A DNA stretch of 64,000 nt from Gemmatimonadaceae bacterium (GTDB taxonomy: Bacteria; Gemmatimonadota; Gemmatimonadetes; Gemmatimonadales; Gemmatimonadaceae). The stretch is from the NCBI GenBank assembly GCA_016742275.1, contig JACVCD010000016.1, positions 1 to 64,000 of the forward strand, written 5' to 3'. Positions 51,928-61,094 of this stretch are shown here, piece after piece; within the stretch, counting starts at the first letter, position 1, and every line of letters starts with the position of its first letter. The notes below the pieces were generated by a model. The model ran no database searches, had not been told where the DNA came from, and saw nothing but the letters and a program-made list of their open reading frames with translations. The position numbers and the translations under genes were made by a program.

Positions 51928-54681
51928 GTGACTCTTCCGTCCGATAGCCCGATTTTGCCGCAGCCAGAGCGCACGGTTCATGTGGTGTCGCATACCCACT
52001 GGGACCGTGAGTGGTATCACACGGCCGCCCGGTTCCGCCTGCGCCTGATTGCGCTGGTCGATGCGGTGCTGACAGGGGCGGGGCGGCCGTTCCTGCTCGA
52101 TGGTCAAGCCATCGTGCTTCGTGACTACCTGGAGTGGCGACCGGAACAGCGGAACAGGGTCGTGAGCGCGCTGGCAGACGGAAGTCTCGAGGCCGGTCCA
52201 TGGTTCGTGCTGGCGGACAACCTCATCGTCAGCGGCGAGGCCATCGTGCGCAATCTCGAGGCCGGGCGCCGCGAACTGGCGCGCCTTGGTGCCTCAGCTC
52301 CGCCTGTGGCGTACTGTCCTGACTCATTCGGGCACCCCGCGGCCATGCCGATGATCGCGGCAGGCTTTGGGCTCGGCGCGGGGATAGTGTGGCGCGGCTT
52401 GGGCGGCACCGCGCATCCTGACGGTGACAGTATGCGGTGGCAGGCACCGGATGGCTCAGAACTTCCTATCTGGCATCTCCCGCCCGACGGCTACGAGTAT
52501 GGCAGTGCGCTGCCGGCCGATTACGACACCGCTTTGCGCCGCTGGCATCGTCTCAGAGCCCTGTACGCTGAGCGTGCGCGCACTCCTGTCGTTCTGCTCC
52601 CCAATGGAGCGGATCACCATGCGTTGCAGCCGGATATTGCCGATGCAGTTTCCGCGTTGGCCGCTGCGGCAGCGACCGACAATGTCCGCGTCAAGCAGTC
52701 AACGCTTTCGCAGTGGGCGGTTGATTTCTTGCGACACGCCTCGCTGACGGGACTGCCGATCGTGGAAGGAGAGCTCCGCGATTCGTACGGTTACACCTGG
52801 ACGCTGTCCGGTACGTTGGGCACCCGAGCGCACCAGAAGCGACGGAATGCGCGTCTCGAGCGCGGGCTGCTCCGCGATGTGGAACCATGGATGGCGCTTG
52901 TCCGTCTGTACGGGCGCCAGAGTCTACGCATGGCAGAGGGCGGCGATGCGCAGTTAACGCCCGCGCATTTGCCAATGCTGCTGCAGCGTGCCTGGGAGAC
53001 GCTGCTTGGCACACATCCTCACGACACGCTGTGTGGATGCTCGATTGACGAAGTCGCTTGCCGGATGGAGTCGGCGCAGGACGATGTCGCGTCCATCGGG
53101 CAGGAGCTTCGCGAGCGCGCGTTGCAACTCGTGGTCGGACATGATCCGGTGGAGGCGCGACGCTCCATGCACTTTGACTGGCGTCGTATTGTGATTCGCA
53201 ATCGGGCGCCACGTATGCGCGGTGGACTGGCTCGTGTTCGACTGGTGCACACCCTGGCGGATGCGCCGGTTGGTCCGGGGAGCGCCTCACCACCGTTGCC
53301 GATCTCCGCCACGAGCGCACCGGAGCTCGACACCGGCCATTGGATGACGCAGGTGCTCTCCCGAACCGTGCGCTATGTGCGCCGTGAGTCGCCGCAGCAC
53401 TATCCCGACAATGATCTGGCCCTGGTGCAGGATACGCTGATCTGGATACCTCCGGTGCCCGCATCAGGAGTCGCGCTGCACACGGCGCAGTCGCTGGGGC
53501 ATTCGGTGTCGGCGCCTGCGAGCACGGTCACGACAACACACACGCCCGATTCCTTCGTTGCGGCAAACGATCGGGTGCAGCTCACGGCGCATCGTGGACT
53601 GGATGGCGAATGGCGCGTCTCGTGGCGCTGCGATGACCGTGAGATTGCCGATGTCCTGTCACTCGAAACACAACAGGACGTTGGCGACACATACACACCC
53701 TCGCTGCGTGGCAGTGCAGAGACACTGCGGTGCAGGGAGGTGCGTCTGATTTCAGCCGGGCCACTACGGGCGACGATGCGAGTCACGTGGACCACGCGGA
53801 AACGGTCTGACATTCGCGTTACCACGGATTTGTCGGTCAGCGCCGAGTCGCTAGTGCTGTTGTGCAATGTGCGGGGACACGTGGCGCGGCGAGATCAAAG
53901 ACTGCAGCTGGTGTGGCGCAATGGCATTCCCGACGGCGCGGTGTGGGCCGATGCGGCATTTGGCCCTGTTCGTCGAGTGCGGCCGGAGGCGCCGACGCAT
54001 TCTCGGGAGGCAGTGCCAGCGGGGATGCCCATGCATCGCTGGGCGACCAGTGCCAATCCGCTGGCCGGCGCTACGCTGATTTCGGATGGATTGGCCGAAA
54101 TCGACGTGGGAGACGGTCACATGGCGCTGACGCTGGTGCGCAGTATTGGAGAACTCTCGAAGGCTGATCTACCCGAGCGCCCAGGGCATGCTGGATGGCC
54201 TGAGCACACACCCGAGGCACAGTGTCAGGGTGAGTTTCGCGCCAATATGGGCATGTTATGGCACGGTCCCATGAACGATGACACGCGGGCCCGCATTCGC
54301 GATGCGAGCGACGACGTGCTGTTGCCGTTGATTGGCGAGAGTTGGCGCGATCTCACCAATGACACAATAGAGCCGTCGTGTCAGTGGTCCGGGCCGCAAT
54401 TGAGCGGCGAGGCATTCGAGCAGAGTGCGTTCACGGTGTCGCAGTTCGATTCCGAGGCGGTGATTCTGCGCGCGGTGAATCTCACCGATCGTGAAGCCTT
54501 TGGCGCGTGGCATATGCCCGATGCAGGCCCGTGGCAGGTCACGCCGTGTCGACTGGATGAAACGGCGACGGGCGAGACCTGGACCAGCACGGGACACATT
54601 CCGCTGCAGGCGTCTGCCCGCGCGACACTTACCGTGCGCGTGCGTCGCGCCGATCAGCCCACGCCTCACCCAACATCGTAG
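51928..54681 (+). CDS. glycoside hydrolase family 38 alpha-mannosidase-like enzyme
   Basis: A 917-residue GH38 protein, a retaining zinc alpha-mannosidase or mannosylglycerate-hydrolase-like enzyme. The zinc motif is SHTHWDREWY (H22, H24, with D26), and the nucleophile region is YCPDSFGHPAAMP (D132). Residues 240-350 form the helical middle domain, including HPHDTLCGCSIDEV; the C-terminal 500 residues are beta-sandwich domains. No signal peptide, so the substrate must enter the cell. The start is GTG 51928: the conserved motif begins 21 residues later, and no ATG in the extension is near. The 3' end overlaps the convergent ABC permease by 53 bases. Confidence 0.9.
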   Translation: MTLPSDSPILPQPERTVHVVSHTHWDREWYHTAARFRLRLIALVDAVLTGAGRPFLLDGQAIVLRDYLEWRPEQRNRVVSALADGSLEAGPWFVLADNLIVSGEAIVRNLEAGRRELARLGASAPPVAYCPDSFGHPAAMPMIAAGFGLGAGIVWRGLGGTAHPDGDSMRWQAPDGSELPIWHLPPDGYEYGSALPADYDTALRRWHRLRALYAERARTPVVLLPNGADHHALQPDIADAVSALAAAAATDNVRVKQSTLSQWAVDFLRHASLTGLPIVEGELRDSYGYTWTLSGTLGTRAHQKRRNARLERGLLRDVEPWMALVRLYGRQSLRMAEGGDAQLTPAHLPMLLQRAWETLLGTHPHDTLCGCSIDEVACRMESAQDDVASIGQELRERALQLVVGHDPVEARRSMHFDWRRIVIRNRAPRMRGGLARVRLVHTLADAPVGPGSASPPLPISATSAPELDTGHWMTQVLSRTVRYVRRESPQHYPDNDLALVQDTLIWIPPVPASGVALHTAQSLGHSVSAPASTVTTTHTPDSFVAANDRVQLTAHRGLDGEWRVSWRCDDREIADVLSLETQQDVGDTYTPSLRGSAETLRCREVRLISAGPLRATMRVTWTTRKRSDIRVTTDLSVSAESLVLLCNVRGHVARRDQRLQLVWRNGIPDGAVWADAAFGPVRRVRPEAPTHSREAVPAGMPMHRWATSANPLAGATLISDGLAEIDVGDGHMALTLVRSIGELSKADLPERPGHAGWPEHTPEAQCQGEFRANMGMLWHGPMNDDTRARIRDASDDVLLPLIGESWRDLTNDTIEPSCQWSGPQLSGEAFEQSAFTVSQFDSEAVILRAVNLTDREAFGAWHMPDAGPWQVTPCRLDETATGETWTSTGHIPLQASARATLTVRVRRADQPTPHPTS

Positions 54682-55522
54682 CGGCAACCACCGATACGAT
54701 GAGCAGCAGACCGGGCGCGAGCGCAATCCACGGTGCCACCAGCAGCCACTCGCGTCCGCCGGCAATCATGTTGCCCCAACTGGCAGCCGGCGGCTGAACG
54801 CCAAGCCCAAGAAAAGACAAGCCACTTTCGAGTAACATCGCGTTGCCGATGCCCAGCGTGATGGCCACGCCGGCGCTGCCCACGGCGTTGGGCAATACAT
54901 GTCGGAACAGCACACGACGTGACGGCACACCAAGCGCCGCGGCGCCTTCTACGTACGGCATCACACGAACCTGCTGCACATCGGCGCGCACCAGCCGCAT
55001 GACAGCCATCCAGCCAGTGAGCGCCAATACGGTGATCACTACACCGACGCCGGGCCCCCACAGCGAAGCAATCACCAGCAGCAGTACCAAGCGTGGTACG
55101 GCAAGCAATGTGTCGCCGAGTGCGGTCACAGCACGATCCATCCAACCGCCTCGCCAGCCGGCCAGTGCACCAAGCAGAATGCCGAGCGCGCCGGACAACA
55201 CACTGCCAGCAACTCCCACACCAAGTGAAATGCGTGCGCCTTCCCACAAGCGGACCATCAAGTCACGACCAAAGGCGTCGGTGCCGAGTGCGTGCCAGCT
55301 CCCCGCCTGATCGTGCGAAAGCGGAGGGGTGAGTCGGGTGGAGAGAATGTCACCAATGGACTGTGTGGTGCCCGGTGCAGTGCTTGGCGCGACAATCGGG
55401 ACCAGCACGGCGCATACGACCAGCGCGAGCAGTACGCTCCCAGCGATCTGCATGCGGCGACGTACTGAGCGCGCAGAGTTTGGTGCTCCACTCACGTGCG
55501 ACGCCTCGGGTCGAGTCGCCAC
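54629..55522 (-). CDS. ABC transporter permease, DppC/OppC type
   Basis: A 297-residue inner-membrane permease. An N-terminal helix (about 25-48) is followed by a periplasmic loop with HALGTDAFGRDLMVRLWEGAR, the signature start of DppC-type permeases, then five helices. The ATPase-contacting EAA loop is VEGAAALGVPSRRVLFRHVLPNA. It overlaps the 3' end of the DppB-like gene by 31 bases and the end of the GH38 gene by 53. Family members import peptides, nickel or oligosaccharides; linkage to glycan enzymes here favours oligosaccharides (inference). Confidence 0.92.
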   Translation of the reverse strand: MATRPEASHVSGAPNSARSVRRRMQIAGSVLLALVVCAVLVPIVAPSTAPGTTQSIGDILSTRLTPPLSHDQAGSWHALGTDAFGRDLMVRLWEGARISLGVGVAGSVLSGALGILLGALAGWRGGWMDRAVTALGDTLLAVPRLVLLLVIASLWGPGVGVVITVLALTGWMAVMRLVRADVQQVRVMPYVEGAAALGVPSRRVLFRHVLPNAVGSAGVAITLGIGNAMLLESGLSFLGLGVQPPAASWGNMIAGGREWLLVAPWIALAPGLLLIVSVVAATMLGEAWADRRDARAR

Positions 55523-56469
55523 AACAGCACATCGGCCAGCAGATTCGCGAGAATTACCGCTGTGGCGTACACCAGTGTGAGCCCCAACACGACCGGATAG
55601 TCTCGCGCGGCAATCGCGTCGAGCATCGTACGACCAAGTCCTGGCCAGGCAAACACCTGTTCTACGAATACGGAACCGGCAATTACGCCTGGCAGTGTAA
55701 GACCGAACAGCACCACCAGCGGTGTGAGTGCGTTCCGCAGCACGTGTCCCACGGAAACGCGCGACGTCGACAGGCCACGCGCATATGCGGATGCAACGTG
55801 CTGCTGCTGTGCCGCTTCACGAACGCTTTGGCGTGCAAATCGCACCACACCCGCCGCACCCGGCACACTCAACACTACGAGTGGCAACACCGCGTGACGC
55901 ATACGATCGATCCAGTGCACGGTGCTCGGATCGAGTGCAGGGGCTTGCACGCCAAACGCTGGAAGGCGTAGCCAAAGAGGGAAGTCGAACCATACCGCGC
56001 CGGTTGTGAACAGGGTCACAAGGGCCAGCGCGAGCCAGAAGCTGGGCATGGCATAGATGACGGCGCTTGCAAGCGTGAGCACCGTGTCGGTGGTGCGGGA
56101 GGCTCTCAGCGCCTGCCACAATCCGATGGCCGTACCAAAGAAAAAGCTGAGCAGCAGGGACGTACCGCCCAGAAACAGCGAAATCGGCAACGCCTCACCG
56201 ATGATGTCGCGTACGGGACGCGATCGCGTGAGACTAGTGCCCAGATCACCAGTAAGCGCACGCCCCACCCATTCTGCATATTGCACCGGCCACGGCGCAT
56301 CGAGGCCAAGTGAGCGGCGCATCTGCGCGGCTTCCTCGGCGGTCGCCGTGGGCGCTACGAGCAACGTCGCCGGATCCCCTGGCGCCAGATGAACCAGCAC
56401 AAAGGTGAGGGTGGTGACGAGCCAGAGCAGCACGAGTGCGTCGAGCAGACGCCGGGAAAGATGGGGCAC
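55492..56469 (-). CDS. ABC transporter permease, DppB/OppB type
   Basis: A 325-residue inner-membrane permease with six helices. It has the DppB N-terminal pattern (LVTTLTFVLVHLAPGDPATLL), the periplasmic GDLGTSLTRSRPV motif, and the EAA-type loop ARGLSTSRVSVGHVLRNALTPLV. It is the first gene of the permease pair, starting from GTG 56469, and it is divergent from the solute-binding protein gene 69 bases away. No ABC ATPase gene is present in the window. Confidence 0.92.
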   Translation of the reverse strand: MPHLSRRLLDALVLLWLVTTLTFVLVHLAPGDPATLLVAPTATAEEAAQMRRSLGLDAPWPVQYAEWVGRALTGDLGTSLTRSRPVRDIIGEALPISLFLGGTSLLLSFFFGTAIGLWQALRASRTTDTVLTLASAVIYAMPSFWLALALVTLFTTGAVWFDFPLWLRLPAFGVQAPALDPSTVHWIDRMRHAVLPLVVLSVPGAAGVVRFARQSVREAAQQQHVASAYARGLSTSRVSVGHVLRNALTPLVVLFGLTLPGVIAGSVFVEQVFAWPGLGRTMLDAIAARDYPVVLGLTLVYATAVILANLLADVLLWRLDPRRRT

Positions 56470-56538
56470 CTGCGGATGATGCGCGCGGAGCGTTCCGCGT
56501 CAACCCGCTGGCGGGCGATCTGCTGGGCGGAAGCCGGC
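56470..56538. promoter_or_regulatory. short divergent region between permease and binding-protein genes
   Basis: Only 69 bases separate the GTG of dppB-like (minus) from the GTG of the binding-protein gene (plus). The two promoters, or a shared operator, must lie here or extend into the coding starts. GCGGAAG just before 56539 is a good ribosome site for the binding-protein gene. Confidence 0.45.
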
Positions 56539-58164
56539 GTGAGTTGCCTTCGGTCCCTCTGGTGCGTGGGCGTCTGGTTCGTGTTGTCCGCTTGCGCTGA
56601 CAAGGGAAAACCGCCCGCAGACCACCCTGGTACTGAACTGCCTCGGGACTCCCTGCTCGTAATGGCGTCGGGGACCGATCTGGAGTCGGGCAATCCGTTG
56701 GTCACCATTCATCCGCTATCGCGGCAGATGCAACGCCACGCCCTGTTCGTGACGCTGCTCAAACTGGATACGCTGTTGCAGCCGCTGCCTTATCTGGCGC
56801 GGAGCTGGCAGTGGTCTCCCGATCGCACACAGCTTGAGCTCGCGCTTGACTCGACGTTGCAGTGGCATGATGGTGCGCCAACAACCGCTGAGGACGTGCG
56901 GTTCACGTACGATGCCGTGAAAGATTCGACGGTGGGGTCGCCGCGTCGTGGCGATGTGGCATCCATCGTGAGTGTCGACGCCGCCGCACCATACGTTGTG
57001 CGTGTGCGTTTTGACGCGCCGCAGCCTCGTCTTCCATCAATTCTCGCCGAGCTGCCTATCGTACCAAGGCACTTGCTGGATTCGGTGCCTCGCAGCAACT
57101 GGCGGCGCAGCACGTTCGCCACGGCACCGGTTGGCAATGGTCCCTTTGTGTTCACGCAGCGTGTTGCGGGCAGGCAGTGGCGCTTTGAACGCAATTCACG
57201 GTTCCCCGTATCGCTGGGCGGTCCGCCGAGCATGCCCGGACTGGTGATAACGGTCGTCGACGAGGCTTCCACCAAGTTTGCGGGATTGGTGAGTGGAGAA
57301 CTCGATATCGCCGGCGTGTCGCCCGCTATGGCGCACCTCGTCGTGCGGGATTCTGCGCTACGCTTGCTTACACCACCAGCACTGTTCTCGACCATGCTGG
57401 CGTTCAATACTACACGTGCGCCATTCAACGATGCCCGCGTGCGCCGCGCGATTTCACTTGCTCTTGATCGTGAGCAGGTCGTGATGGCTGCGGTTGCTGG
57501 CTACGCCACTCCTGCGTTGAGTGCCATTCCACCAGGACTACCCGTGTCACCGAATGCCGATTCGGTGAAGGCGCGCATCGGTACCATGCCGGAGCGACGC
57601 AATGCGGCTGAGCGGCTGCTGGATGACGCGGGTTGGCGACGCAACGGCCAGGGAACAGTGCGGAGTAAGGACGGGAAACGGCTCGCTGTCACGTTGTTGA
57701 CGGTAGGCAGCGGCGACATGGCCGTGGAGCAGCTCGTGCAAGCCGATCTTCGCGCCATCGGCGTGGATGTGTCGCTGCGTGTGATGGAGTTGGCCACCTT
57801 TCTCTCCACCGTACGCGCCGCCGACAAGACGTTCGACATGGTGTTGACCGGAATTCCGGGTGACATCGGGTTGGGCCACATTGTGGCCATGTTCGACGAT
57901 GGGCAGAGGGGCGGGGCATTGGACTACACCGGATTCCATTCCGTACCACTCACGGCGGCGATTCGTCAGGCGCGCATCACGGATGGCGTGTCGCAGCAAC
58001 GGGCGTGGGGACTTGCCGACTCAATTCTGCAAGCCGAGCAGCCGGCGGCGTGGCTCTATCATGCGCGAGGTGTACAGGGCATCGCGCGATCGCTTGACGG
58101 TGTGCGCATGGATTTACGTGGAGAACTGGCGACGGTCACGCAGTGGATACGTCGACGTCCATGA
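56539..58164 (+). CDS. ABC transporter solute-binding lipoprotein (family 5)
   Basis: A 541-residue SBP_bac_5 protein, the periplasmic substrate receptor of Dpp/Opp-type transporters. The chosen GTG at 56539 gives a short lipoprotein signal ending LSAC, with lipidated C19. The domain shows LVMASGTDLESGNPL, LARSWQWSPDRTQLEL, WHDGAPTTAEDVRFTYDAV, VRRAISLALDREQVV and a C-terminal lobe. Peptide-, nickel- and sugar-binding members share this fold. The ORF extends upstream to 56389, but that part lacks a signal sequence before the Cys and overlaps dppB. The downstream lyase gene overlaps its stop (ATGA). Confidence 0.92.
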   Translation: MSCLRSLWCVGVWFVLSACADKGKPPADHPGTELPRDSLLVMASGTDLESGNPLVTIHPLSRQMQRHALFVTLLKLDTLLQPLPYLARSWQWSPDRTQLELALDSTLQWHDGAPTTAEDVRFTYDAVKDSTVGSPRRGDVASIVSVDAAAPYVVRVRFDAPQPRLPSILAELPIVPRHLLDSVPRSNWRRSTFATAPVGNGPFVFTQRVAGRQWRFERNSRFPVSLGGPPSMPGLVITVVDEASTKFAGLVSGELDIAGVSPAMAHLVVRDSALRLLTPPALFSTMLAFNTTRAPFNDARVRRAISLALDREQVVMAAVAGYATPALSAIPPGLPVSPNADSVKARIGTMPERRNAAERLLDDAGWRRNGQGTVRSKDGKRLAVTLLTVGSGDMAVEQLVQADLRAIGVDVSLRVMELATFLSTVRAADKTFDMVLTGIPGDIGLGHIVAMFDDGQRGGALDYTGFHSVPLTAAIRQARITDGVSQQRAWGLADSILQAEQPAAWLYHARGVQGIARSLDGVRMDLRGELATVTQWIRRRP

Positions 58165-61091
58165 GATTGCGTCTACTACCAGTCGATATCGCGACCCGCC
58201 GCTCGGCAACTTTACCTGGCACATCGTTGGGCGCGCTTGCCGACGCATTGGTTGCGGAACTTGCGCCACTCAGACAGTTCGTGGAGAACGGCACCGCACT
58301 TCCGATCCCTCCGCGAAAGGCGAAGCTCACTCGTATTGGAGGGCGGTGCCCGCAGTGTGCACGGTTGCTCGTCTTCGATCCGTGGGCACCGCATACGCAC
58401 GTCTGTCCTGTAGGCCATGGCACGTTTGCTGGCCCCGAGCACGACGACTGGTGGATGATGAATGGCCATCTCTGGATGGCCGAACGCGCCGTGCACGCGG
58501 CCGCTCTCGCGGCGTTACGCGGAGACTCGACTCTTCGCGTGCTCGCGGAGCAGATCCTGAGTGAGTACGCGGGTCGCTATGCCACATGGCCTGATCGCGA
58601 CAACGTGCTCGGACCATCGCGGTTGTTCTTCAGTACGTATCTCGAATCGATCTGGCTGCTGAATCTTTGCCACGCGCTGGACCTGCTGGAGTCTACCGGG
58701 CCAACAACCGTTGGCGACGCGGTGAGGCGGCAACTGCTCACACCGTCGAGTGCGCGTATCGCGTCATACCCGGAAGGACGTTCCAATCGGCAGGTGTGGA
58801 ACGAGGTGGCCATCCTGAGCGCGTGGACGCTGCTCGGTCATGCAGCCGAAGTGAAGGCACGCATCGCGTCTCCAGCCGGACTGCTGTCGCTATTTCGCGA
58901 GGGAATTCTCCCCGACGGCACCTGGTATGAGGGCGAGAATTACCATCAGTTCGCGCACCGGGGGCTGTGGTACGGTGTGCAACTGCTGAAGGCGCGCGGT
59001 GACACGCTGCCTCAGGAACTTGAGGCGCGGTGGCACGAAGGATTCGTCACGCCATTCGCGGCGCTGTTGCCGGATGACACTTTCCCGAGTCGTCGCGATT
59101 CGCAGTACGCGGTATCGGCCAGACAATGGCGATTCGCTGAGTGGTGTGAGCTGGGATATGCGCACCGCACTGACTGGCGATTGGCCGGATTGCTCACTCG
59201 TCTCTACGATGGCAGCGTCGCGCGCGTGAGTGATGCGCGTGCCCGTTCATCGGCGGACGCTGAGCGAAATGAGCCGGCCATGGCGCTCAATCGTGCATCG
59301 TGTTCGTGGCGCGCGCTGTTGTGCGCCAATGCCGATCCGGTGCCTGCTGCCGTGTGGAGCGCTGGCAGTGTGTTACAGCCCGCGCAAGGCGTCGCGGCCA
59401 TTCGTCGTGAGAGCGGCCGGGTGTATGCGTCGCTCGACGGTGGCATGTCGGCTGGCGGTCACGGCCATCCGGATCGATTGGCGCTTTCACTGCAGACCGA
59501 TCAGGATCGCTGGCTGAACGATCCGGGTACCGGCTCGTACGTGGAGCGTACGTTGCACTGGTATCGCAGTACGCTGGCACATCATGCGCCATTGGTAAAT
59601 GGGGCGTCGCAATTGCCCGGTGTTACCGTGCTGCTGGCCTACGAGGATCGCGGTGGTGCCGGATGGGTGCGCAAATCAGCTCCCCATATCGCTACCGGTG
59701 TGTCGGCCACGCGTACGCTGGTTGTGTGCGATGGATATCTGGTAGACGTGCTCGAGTGGAAGTCGGACAACCCGGACGATACCAAGGGCGGCGAATTGCC
59801 GATGACATTGACGCTGCCTCTTGGTCGGCATGCACGCATGTCTGTCGACACTTGGTTCCCTGCTACGCGAACAGGTGCCGGTGGACTCGAAGATGGCTAC
59901 GAATTCCTGCAGAGTGTTATGGCATGCGAGGCAATCGAACCCGGTGCGCACATAGTATTCGACGCTTCTTCGGAGCATGCCGAGCTGGATAGCGGGGGTG
60001 CTGCGCGGCTTGTGCGTGCATGGTATGCATCAACAGCACCAGTGACGCCTTGGAAGGCCGACGCACCAGGAGCGCCAGGACATGTCATGGCCGAACGATT
60101 CTTCGTTGATTGCTCGGCAACCACCGGGCGACTAGTCGGCGTGTGGAGCTGGTCGGCAGATATCAATCATGCGCCGATGGCGGAACGGATCACGCTCTCG
60201 CCATCTGGCATCAGTGACGCGGCCGGAAACATCACGTTTGCGGAGGTCGCAATCCGGGATGGTACAATCGCATCGCACGGTCCCGCTCCACATGGTTGGC
60301 ACATCGCGCTGACCGCCGGTGGTGCGCGTAGTAGCATCGATCTTGAGGGGCTCGTATCGCTCACGTCAGACGCCTCGGTACGCACAGCGCAGCCGCACGC
60401 GCCTGATTCGATGCCTCGTATCAGTGTACCGATCCCGCTGGTCGATACTCTGCGCTCCTCGATCGACCAACGGATCCCCAATGCGCTTACCTGGACATTG
60501 GGCGCTACGCACTATCGACAGACAGAAGAGACCTGGGGATCGGATAACGCACCGACTGCGATCATCGAAGCAGTGTGTACAGATGCCGAGCTTGTACTGC
60601 GCATTCAAGCACTCACCGGGCATCCGGTTGTCGTCGATGGAACGGACCCGCTGCAGATGCCATACAACTCCCTCGACAATGAGCGGAGTGACATCAATGC
60701 GGACGGTGTGCAGTGCTACATCGGTGCCCCGGCGTCGCGTGGCCGCGCCGAAACCTGGCAGAGCGCGGTTCTTGCCGTGCCACTCGCAAGCCCCGCGGAC
60801 GCACAGGTTCGCGTGACCTCGCTCGTGTCCGGTGGCCCTGTTCCCCAAGCGCGGGCCGTCTGTACCGACACCGGTTGGCACATGCAGCTATCGTGGCCGC
60901 GCCAGGCACTACCGCCGGGCCCCACGCTGAATCTGGACGTCGTCATCAACGAACGACCAGCTGATCGCGAACGGCGACGTGGACAGTTGATCCTGAGCGG
61001 CGGCGGTGGCTTTTCCTATCTCGCCGGTGACCGGCACGATCCCGCTCGCGGTATTCTGGTACGCCTGCCAGACCCGGACCCGCTATCTTGA
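58161..61091 (+). CDS. heparinase II/III-family polysaccharide lyase
   Basis: A 976-residue protein with no evident signal peptide. Residues 60-90 form a zinc-knuckle-like stretch (CPQC at 63-66, CPVGH at 82-86). About 100-370 is the alpha/alpha-toroid lyase domain (YEGENYHQFAHRGLWYG). The heparinase II/III beta-sandwich follows with YASLDGGMSAGGHGHPD. The last 200 residues resemble a CBM9/DOMON-like domain (SDINADGVQCYIG). The family cleaves uronic-acid polysaccharides such as heparin, heparan sulphate or alginate, but substrate cannot be assigned. ATG 58161 overlaps the binding-protein stop (ATGA). It probably acts on imported oligosaccharide. Confidence 0.9.
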   Translation: MRLRLLPVDIATRRSATLPGTSLGALADALVAELAPLRQFVENGTALPIPPRKAKLTRIGGRCPQCARLLVFDPWAPHTHVCPVGHGTFAGPEHDDWWMMNGHLWMAERAVHAAALAALRGDSTLRVLAEQILSEYAGRYATWPDRDNVLGPSRLFFSTYLESIWLLNLCHALDLLESTGPTTVGDAVRRQLLTPSSARIASYPEGRSNRQVWNEVAILSAWTLLGHAAEVKARIASPAGLLSLFREGILPDGTWYEGENYHQFAHRGLWYGVQLLKARGDTLPQELEARWHEGFVTPFAALLPDDTFPSRRDSQYAVSARQWRFAEWCELGYAHRTDWRLAGLLTRLYDGSVARVSDARARSSADAERNEPAMALNRASCSWRALLCANADPVPAAVWSAGSVLQPAQGVAAIRRESGRVYASLDGGMSAGGHGHPDRLALSLQTDQDRWLNDPGTGSYVERTLHWYRSTLAHHAPLVNGASQLPGVTVLLAYEDRGGAGWVRKSAPHIATGVSATRTLVVCDGYLVDVLEWKSDNPDDTKGGELPMTLTLPLGRHARMSVDTWFPATRTGAGGLEDGYEFLQSVMACEAIEPGAHIVFDASSEHAELDSGGAARLVRAWYASTAPVTPWKADAPGAPGHVMAERFFVDCSATTGRLVGVWSWSADINHAPMAERITLSPSGISDAAGNITFAEVAIRDGTIASHGPAPHGWHIALTAGGARSSIDLEGLVSLTSDASVRTAQPHAPDSMPRISVPIPLVDTLRSSIDQRIPNALTWTLGATHYRQTEETWGSDNAPTAIIEAVCTDAELVLRIQALTGHPVVVDGTDPLQMPYNSLDNERSDINADGVQCYIGAPASRGRAETWQSAVLAVPLASPADAQVRVTSLVSGGPVPQARAVCTDTGWHMQLSWPRQALPPGPTLNLDVVINERPADRERRRGQLILSGGGGFSYLAGDRHDPARGILVRLPDPDPLS

Positions 61092-61094
61092 GTC

